From contig BGZK01000006.1 of the NCBI GenBank assembly GCA_005406025.1, positions 248,001 through 312,000 of the forward strand: 64,000 bases of DNA. The letters are read 5' to 3'. Below are positions 58,601 to 64,000 of this stretch, piece after piece. Both the position numbers and the translations under genes were made by a program. Numbering within the stretch: the first letter of the stretch is position 1; every line of letters begins with the position of its first letter. The notes under the pieces were generated by a model that saw only the letters and a program-made list of their open reading frames with translations, was not told where the DNA came from and searched no databases. This stretch comes from Eumeta japonica (taxonomy: Eukaryota > Arthropoda > Insecta > Lepidoptera > Psychidae).

Positions 58601-58754
58601 GGAAGTGAACAAAATGAGCGCGCATAACTTGAGCACAGTGTTCGCGCCGACCCTGGTAGCGACTCCACCGGCCATCACCGATTTATCCTTCGAGATAAGA
58701 GCATTGCAAGCACTCATTGAGTATTGTCCGCAGATCTATTTTGGTAATAAGTGA
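52618..58754 (+). CDS. RhoGAP5A: Chimaerin-type Rac GTPase-activating protein (SH2-C1-RhoGAP)
   Basis: Exons 52618-52651, 52720-52921, 53436-53669, 54810-55039, 55940-56191, 57245-57376, 57960-58065 and 58586-58754 give 1,359 bases (452 codons plus stop), with phases agreeing at all seven introns. Domains: SH2 (about 36-130: [20 protein letters not shown]), C1 zinc finger (about 202-251: H-x12-C-x2-C pattern in [17 protein letters not shown], ending CSERVPNHC) and RhoGAP (about 265-452) with the catalytic arginine finger in GLYRVSG (Arg about 300). Chimaerins are diacylglycerol-regulated GAPs for Rac that act at the membrane in cytoskeletal and axon signalling. The length matches alpha2/beta2-chimaerin with SH2, not the short SH2-less forms. 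The SH2 phosphotyrosine Arg is in the FLIRKG context. Complete and apparently functional. Confidence 0.95.
52720..52921 (+). CDS. RhoGAP5A: Chimaerin exon 2 (SH2, first part)
   Basis: Acceptor ATCTCCAG, donor GTATAA. It encodes [20 protein letters not shown] then [20 protein letters not shown] and GAFLIRKG, the alpha-A helix and beta-B strand of SH2. Confidence 0.94.
53436..53669 (+). CDS. RhoGAP5A: Chimaerin exon 3 (SH2, second part)
   Basis: Acceptor TTTTAG, donor GTGAGT. It encodes [20 protein letters not shown] then [18 protein letters not shown], closing the SH2, and a basic linker ending LQQQKKQ. It contains no ATG-initiated frame of its own. Confidence 0.93.
54810..55039 (+). CDS. RhoGAP5A: Chimaerin exon 4 (linker and first half of C1)
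   Basis: Acceptor TTTTCCAG, donor GTAAAA. Linker, then [20 protein letters not shown] and [12 protein letters not shown], the diacylglycerol-binding C1 with the first zinc ligands. Confidence 0.94.
55940..56191 (+). CDS. RhoGAP5A: Chimaerin exon 5 (end of C1, start of RhoGAP)
   Basis: Acceptor TTTATAG, donor [24 protein letters not shown] supplies the remaining zinc ligands. [20 protein letters not shown] then opens the GAP domain and [20 protein letters not shown] holds the arginine finger. Confidence 0.96.
57245..57376 (+). CDS. RhoGAP5A: Chimaerin exon 6 (RhoGAP)
   Basis: Acceptor TCTGTTTAG, donor GTTAGT. It encodes [20 protein letters not shown] then [16 protein letters not shown], the conserved RhoGAP LKxYLRxLPxPL motif. 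Confidence 0.95.
57960..58065 (+). CDS. RhoGAP5A: Chimaerin exon 7 (RhoGAP)
   Basis: Acceptor ATTTTCAG, donor GTAAGA. It encodes [20 protein letters not shown] then [15 protein letters not shown], the helix containing the LPPxHxxxLxxLxxHL pattern. Confidence 0.94.
58586..58754 (+). CDS. RhoGAP5A: Chimaerin exon 8 (RhoGAP end)
   Basis: Acceptor TATTTTAG. It encodes [20 protein letters not shown], the MxxxNLxxxFxPTL motif of RhoGAP domains, and ends QIYFGNK then TGA. AATAAA at 59321 is a likely polyadenylation signal. Confidence 0.95.
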
Positions 58755-61700
58755 ACATTCAGTATTAGAAAATAGAATGTCTGTCGTTTTCATATTTATG
58801 TGTCTAATTCTGGTGTAGCAGATTGCTTGACTCCTCCTACTTATACTATTTAAACCCACAGTATGGTGAATAATAATTGTATAAAGAGCCTGGAATTGAA
58901 GTGGTCTATGTAACATGATTAAAATTCTGAGAAAACAGGGGCAACAGCTTTGACTCAATTGTGGGTTTATAGATTGATATGAAATTAATAATATGCATTT
59001 TTATGGTAGAAATTATCTGTGTAGAAATATAACATAGACCACTTTTACATTAATAGAATTTATATTTTTAAGTTGGAATATGCATAAACATGGATTTTTA
59101 TAAAAATATTACATAAACTTTACATAAACACTTTACTTCCACGCTCGTCATATAAATTTTTTAAAATATTTGTTATACACCGTCAGTCAGTGCTATATTG
59201 TAAATCTGTGATTTATTCATTAACATAATATATGTAAAAGAGGGATTGATCAATACTTTATGTTACAAAAGTAGTATCGTGCACAATTGCAATATAAGTT
59301 TTTCTTGGCATATTAATAGTAATAAATGAAATGTAATTTCTCTAAAAAATAAGTTAATTTTTTTCAATCGATTTTGTATTAATCCATCATAATATTAAGG
59401 ATTGATCGATAAATTAAATATTTCATAGACGTCATCTTCAGCGTAGTGCTGATATATATAAAGAATAATGATCTGTATAATGTGATTTCAATAGTTTTAC
59501 TATTCAATTGAAAGTAATAAGAATGTTTGATTATAAAAATCACTTCCGTAGCCTAATGCATAATTTTTTTGCTTCTTGGGATTCTTAAATCTATTCCTGA
59601 TCAGGTAAAGTTTGTGCAAATTAATTCTCTAAGAGATCTAGGTGCTCAGGCCGTGTCCTCTAGATTGCTGTTGTTATATTAAGAGAATATTTTATATCTT
59701 GGAGTATTAATAGAATTACTGATTCATCTTTATAAAAAGAAATTAACTTGTGTACTGTGCTCTCATATTTAATCATTCTCCCATAGGCATTATTCTATCT
59801 TATCTCTCATTCTCCCGCAGGCTAAATCCTATAATGTATATTTTTGTCTCTTTTTTATTTTATGGGTTTTATTCTATTAATAATAATTTCAGAGTTCATT
59901 TCATACAAAAATTTACTAAACTGGATTATGTTGTTCATGGTTAACAAGCTTTAAGAAGCAAAATTAAAATATCAAAACATTGAAAATATTATGTATGGAA
60001 AAGCATAAGTACTTTGGAAATTTTCTAAAAAATATAGTAAGAATTAAATTTATACTGAATCGAAATTGTTTAAGTAGATTGACAAAACAAATTTATAGAG
60101 AATGTGTGTGACGGAAGGGTTAGCAAAAGGTAGCATATTAAAAAAGTTAAATATTAAGTACGGGTCCCATATAAAAAACAAGGCTACTCTACTTTAAAAT
60201 TGACTGCCGTTATGGATGCAGATTATCTATTTAAGTGGGATATCTACAATCGCATCAATGTATGGTCTTCATAAAAAATTATGTTAAACAATTTGCTTCA
60301 TTAAACAATAGTCGTCCATCTCCGTTCAACCGAAGTTCTATACAGACTAATAATGCAAATTTCTTTTGCGTCTGTACCAATGTTTCACATTAAACAAAAT
60401 ATATTTCAAAAAAGTTTGTAACCTTAATATTGCTTTAATTCTGAGGGACGAGGTCCTACGTATCTGGTATATGTTTGATGTAAGGCTTTAATTTTTAAAC
60501 ATTAGCTCATTATTTTATACTAAATGTTATTATGTATGTACTGATATGTATCTGTATTTATTTTCTTATGTTAAATCCTGTGAGGAAGGTGCTTTTAGTG
60601 TCAAATGATAACAAAATTCTACAGTAAATAAGACAGTTGTAAATGTCATCATTATCTAAACATGATAAATAGTGCATTATTTGTAGTTATGTTTGTCTTT
60701 ACCAGTAGCATTGTAAGGTTAAGTACTATTGTTTTTCCAAAACAACCTTTTAGAGGATAAACAGTTTGATGTTGATAAAATATTCAATCAAATATTTGTT
60801 TAGTGTGTAAACCTACTTGAAAACGTTCAAATGCAACATTTAAAGTAATTTTATATATGTGAATTGTTTTATTAACATTTTAAAAATACATATCAAGGTA
60901 TAATAAGTTTGTAAATATTTTATAGATTTGAAATGTCAGAATATATTCTTTCATACATTCCCACTTCTTATTTTGGGACATAAAAATCTAACGGGATTTC
61001 ATTGTATCAGGTATTAAGCATCATTTTTCTGATACCTATAAGACTTCACCACTTTTTTATTTCGAATTGAGAAGCTTGGACCTTAATTTTTCAACGCTGG
61101 CTTAATCCAGATTGAGGACCACTTAAAACTGTTGTCATTAATGCAATAATAACATCTGGGACTGAAACCTTGATGTGCGCTGAGACACGGTGAGCAATTT
61201 TATTTGGCTGAAATTAAAAATGCATTGGTCTGTTGATCTTTGGTCAAGACCGAACCCAAACACATCTACCATTGCCTTGTAATGAATTTAAGAAATTGTG
61301 AATGAGAACACTAGATATTCATATGTTCTCTAAATTGTTTATCAGTTTATGAAATTTGTCAAATGTATTTAATGATAATTGAGACTTTAGAGAGATTTTT
61401 TATTTCATGATAAAAAGTATAATCACAAGAAGTAAAACCAATTGTATTATTAACTCATTAAACTGTTACCACTTTGTCTCTCTTTTTATAAATATCATTG
61501 AGGAAAAAACAAATATGTTCTAAGGAAGTAATTTCAAACCATTTTAACTGTTTTTTTATTTAAAAAAATTAACCTTTTTCTCTTACTTAACCCAGGCATA
61601 AATATTAAAATAAAATAAAAGCTAAATAATTTTTTTTTCTGATATGTTATCATTAGTGGTAAGTCATCCTTTAATTTTGATTTAACTCTGGATAACACCT

Positions 61701-61850
61701 TGAAAACATTTGGGCTATAAGATTTTATTATTAAAATACTTGGAATTGTGAAAAATTGAAATATATAATGAAACAGAAAATATGCATACTTATGATGATT
61801 CACTCAGTTTCCACATTGGAAAAGCATATTTGTTCATGAATATTTAATAA
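58755..61850. other. Chimaerin 3' region and intergenic DNA
   Basis: AT-rich, with no frame of protein-like composition. The first part is probably 3'UTR to about 59340. No transposon ends were recognised in the remainder. Confidence 0.6.
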
Positions 61851-62195
61851 TTATATATTCATTGTATAACAGCAGTAGATAATTGTAATAATTCTACCAT
61901 ATACTGATATGGTAGAATTATTACAATTTTGAGGTGTTATTTCTTCTGTCACATCGAGTTCTCTACAAGAAGTATCAATGCTAAAAATCGAATCTTCCCA
62001 TAGGGGAGTATTCTTTTGTTGCGTTGGTTTCTCTGCGGCCTCTAGATGCTTTGGCGGTGGAAGTTGTGAAGCCATTTTCTTCTTTGGTTTCTCAGCTTTT
62101 GGTTTACCCATCTTTGAAGGGTCAAAATTTTCTGGCTTTCCTTTGTATTTAGGAGCCAACTTCTTTATCTCTTCGATGGTGTATTTTTGCTCCAT
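61851..62195 (-). CDS. Unidentified open frame 3 (about 114 codons) of the intronless cluster
   Basis: ATG at 62195; the frame is open further upstream to 62276 without an ATG. The protein is Lys/Pro-rich: MEQKYTIEEIKKLAPKYKGK then a basic AEKPKKKMASQLPPPK segment, and a more acidic WEDSIFSIDTSCRELDV. The last codons run through the left foldback (61881-61928), so the original end may have been lost or extended by it. No family recognised. It follows frame 2 on the same strand. Confidence 0.45.
   Translation of the reverse strand: MEQKYTIEEIKKLAPKYKGKPENFDPSKMGKPKAEKPKKKMASQLPPPKHLEAAEKPTQQKNTPLWEDSIFSIDTSCRELDVTEEITPQNCNNSTISVYGRIITIIYCCYTMNI
61881..61928. repeat. Perfect foldback, 22-bp arms with 4-base loop
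   Basis: Arms 61881-61902 and 61907-61928 are exact reverse complements (AATTGTAATAATTCTACCAT plus two more bases); loop ACTG. It overlaps the 3' end of open frame 3. Confidence 0.97.
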
Positions 62196-62336
62196 TTTAG
62201 CAAATTTGTTTTCGGATGTTTCGTAAAACTTAGTTCCGTTTTGGTGCGTCCCTTTAGCATGCAGCGTGGACTCCAAAATGGGATTAACGTTTCGGGGCGC
62301 AACTCCCTTTGTTGTGTAAGATTCCTTTTGGTGTAT

Positions 62337-63284
62337 CTATCTTCTTGTTTTTATTAGACGTCGCACGAGGGCGTTTGTCCTATTCTTCATTGAATCAGAT
62401 ATCCCACAGAATCTATTTACATCAAATCCGTCCGGCATTCTTCGTCTAGCATTCCTATTATTCACCCAGGCTTCTGTTACTGGATTGGCTTCTGTTATTT
62501 CTAACGGATACCAATTTGTGTGATCATTTTGAATAGGTTCCTTGGTTATTTGGAAACCTACCATATAGGATGCTCCGATTGTCGCTAGAGTCTCGGTATT
62601 TGACATATATGGGCGAGCGATTAAGTTCGTCCATTTTGTTTGAAGGTTCTCATTCTCCGTTGTGGGAATAAGTTTGATCAACTGTGTTGAATCGCCTTCT
62701 GCGCATAAAGCGCTATGTTTCACCTTTTCTACCTTAAAAGTCTGACTTGTTGCGAAGTAGTCACTAACTGTTTGCAGTAATCTCGTATTTAGTCTTGTGT
62801 GATTTACGTTTTCTTGGAATGCTGTTGCCGTTATCCCTAAGGAATTCAGCAATATAGCTATTTCTTCTTTACGTTGACCACTTTGACCTAGAAATCCTGC
62901 TAAATTTGTCGTTGCAACTCTTCCTGCTGGTACGACTCTTATGTTTGGTAAAGGTGGTTGCTGGTTGGCGCCCGCTATAGGCATCAACGTGTCTGCAACT
63001 ATTCCTAGACAAGGGATCTCCTCGTATAGGTTGTGTGAGTGCTCAGTCATTAATTGTGAGTAATATCCTCCAAAGTTTTGAGCTGCAGTTGTTGGTAATA
63101 CGTGAGTTGCCAGGTGTAGTTGTTTTCCTGTCTTATCTTTCACATTTCCCACTGCTTTTAAATATAAGAACAGAGGTTGTGGTATGTTCCATTCTTGTTG
63201 CTCAAATACTTTCAGAAACTCTTGTTCTGTAAATGAAAGTGCTCTCTTTTGATTTTTCTCCTGATGGTTAGGAGACGTGCCCAT
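62337..63284 (-). CDS. Unidentified intact 315-codon intronless open frame
   Basis: The longest uninterrupted frame in the window outside known exons. ATG at 63284, TAG stop at 62337. Composition is that of a soluble globular protein, Asn/Thr/Ala-rich, with a basic Arg-rich C-terminus (NALVRRLIKTRR) and a second basic patch (NNRNARRRMPDG). No signal peptide, membrane segment or catalytic motif is visible. A basic tail on a 35-kDa protein would suit an RNA-virus capsid or nucleoprotein, but I see no diagnostic motif, so a viral origin is only a hypothesis. It is intact, unlike every transposase in the window, which could mean recent insertion or selection. Confidence 0.55.
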   Translation of the reverse strand: MGTSPNHQEKNQKRALSFTEQEFLKVFEQQEWNIPQPLFLYLKAVGNVKDKTGKQLHLATHVLPTTAAQNFGGYYSQLMTEHSHNLYEEIPCLGIVADTLMPIAGANQQPPLPNIRVVPAGRVATTNLAGFLGQSGQRKEEIAILLNSLGITATAFQENVNHTRLNTRLLQTVSDYFATSQTFKVEKVKHSALCAEGDSTQLIKLIPTTENENLQTKWTNLIARPYMSNTETLATIGASYMVGFQITKEPIQNDHTNWYPLEITEANPVTEAWVNNRNARRRMPDGFDVNRFCGISDSMKNRTNALVRRLIKTRR

Positions 63285-63333
63285 AAGTGTGCAGTAGAAT
63301 AATACATTAACATTTCTTTAGTTAGATGTTTGT

Positions 63334-63531
63334 TTATACTACTATCATCGGGTATGAGTGCTGTGAATACTCTTCCGTTACCTCAGCAATCGTGCAAGAT
63401 TTGTTTTTTGTCTTTACAGGTGAGTGAGTCACTTTATTTGATTTAAATGATACTTGTGAAATTTTGTGTGTTTTTGTCAATAGGGTTTTTGTCTTTACAG
63501 AAAAACGCAATTTCGTCTTTATTTCACTCAT
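63334..63531 (-). CDS. Unidentified small basic open frame (65 codons)
   Basis: ATG at 63531 lies just inside the right foldback; stop at 63334, 49 bases before the start of the 315-codon frame. The peptide is Lys/Thr/Ser-rich (MSEIKTKLRFSVKTKTLLTK) with imperfect repeats of the (S/T)VKTK type. It could be a real leader protein or a chance frame. Confidence 0.35.
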   Translation of the reverse strand: MSEIKTKLRFSVKTKTLLTKTHKISQVSFKSNKVTHSPVKTKNKSCTIAEVTEEYSQHSYPMIVV

Positions 63532-63602
63532 CAGAGTGTGATAATATTATAAAACTATAATATTATCACACTCTGATAGTGAAATAAAGACAAAATTACG
63601 TT
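63504..63602. repeat. Long foldback, about 46-bp arms, 4-base loop
   Basis: The inner 21 bp are perfect. The outer parts carry one bulge and two mismatches (63504-63551 against 63556-63602). The left arm contains the first codons of the 65-codon frame, so the right arm is an inverted copy of that gene start. Partners at 61881-61928 mark the other side of the cluster. Confidence 0.93.
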
Positions 63603-64000
63603 CCCTAAAGAAAAAAAACATTAAAGCCTTTACTTCAGGTTTAAATATTTCTTTAACACTATTTAACATAAATAAAATAACCTAATAGTCATGCTATTTG
63701 ACACTCGCTGACATCGACGTCTATGAAGCTCTGTGTTTAAAATGCGAAAAGCGACCAGGTTTTCTTTACATATAATTAAATGTAAATTTCAAATTAAAAA
63801 CATATCATATTTGTATTTTATTTTTTAGAGATAATTTTATTTATATTCCTATTCTCATTTTCAATGACAACATCCACTTCATAATGGTCTCTGTCGGAGG
63901 TCCAATTTTTATCTTGTGTAACATGATATTACAACTAGTGTAGCATAGTTTGATTAATACTTGGTCCTATAAATTACTAGATCATTTATATGGTATTTTA
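63603..64000. other. AT-rich sequence, nothing recognised
   Basis: No coding frame, repeat or conserved signal seen up to the window end. Confidence 0.6.

Overview
The window is insect nuclear DNA, most likely from a moth or butterfly. It is AT-rich, the introns are long, and several kinds of transposon remnant are scattered through it. Conserved exons are short and bounded by GT..AG sites. Three animal genes can be assembled exon by exon. The species cannot be named from the sequence, and the lepidopteran placement is an inference from repeat style and gene content.

Region 1 (about 4.8-28.2 kb, + strand, probably with a 3'UTR reaching 34.2 kb) is a RIM-binding protein gene (Rbp), which encodes a presynaptic active-zone scaffold. 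About 20 coding exons give an N-terminal coiled coil, a low-complexity linker, SH3-I, three fibronectin type III domains, acidic and Gln/Pro-rich linkers, SH3-II, SH3-III and a conserved C-terminus. The start codon chosen at 4829 may not be the only one, and 1-4825 probably holds 5' non-coding exons or the promoter. One exon (15440-15663) shows a one-base frame break in the reading used here.

Region 2 (34.4-46.9 kb, - strand, convergent with Rbp) is a four-exon secreted phospholipase A2 of the group III type, to which bee venom PLA2 belongs. Its first intron, about 8 kb, appears to use a GC donor. That intron holds a 3,936-bp hAT transposon with a perfect 8-bp target duplication and a broken transposase, and inside the transposon lies a copy of a second repeat family.

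Region 3 (52.6-58.8 kb, + strand) is a complete eight-exon chimaerin (RhoGAP5A type) of 452 codons with SH2, C1 and RhoGAP domains.

Region 4 (61.8-63.6 kb, - strand) is the most unusual part. It holds three closely spaced intronless open frames (65, 315 and about 114 codons) with no family I can name, and each end is marked by a strong foldback palindrome. A virus-derived insertion or an unknown mobile element is possible; neither is proven.

Mobile DNA includes a dead mariner with TIRs (20.8-22.1 kb), a 153-bp hAT-type MITE with an 8-bp TSD (19.5 kb), a 449-bp MITE with a TTA TSD (9.45 kb), three copies of a MITE-like family with ACGTGATAACGTC inverted repeats (15.7, 36.4 and 40.5 kb), a larger inverted-repeat element (23.6-24.4 kb) with a second partial copy at 48.4 kb, a tRNA-derived SINE-like element (19.9 kb), and non-LTR/SINE-like tails (37.3 and 44.5 kb). 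No tRNA, rRNA or CRISPR was seen.
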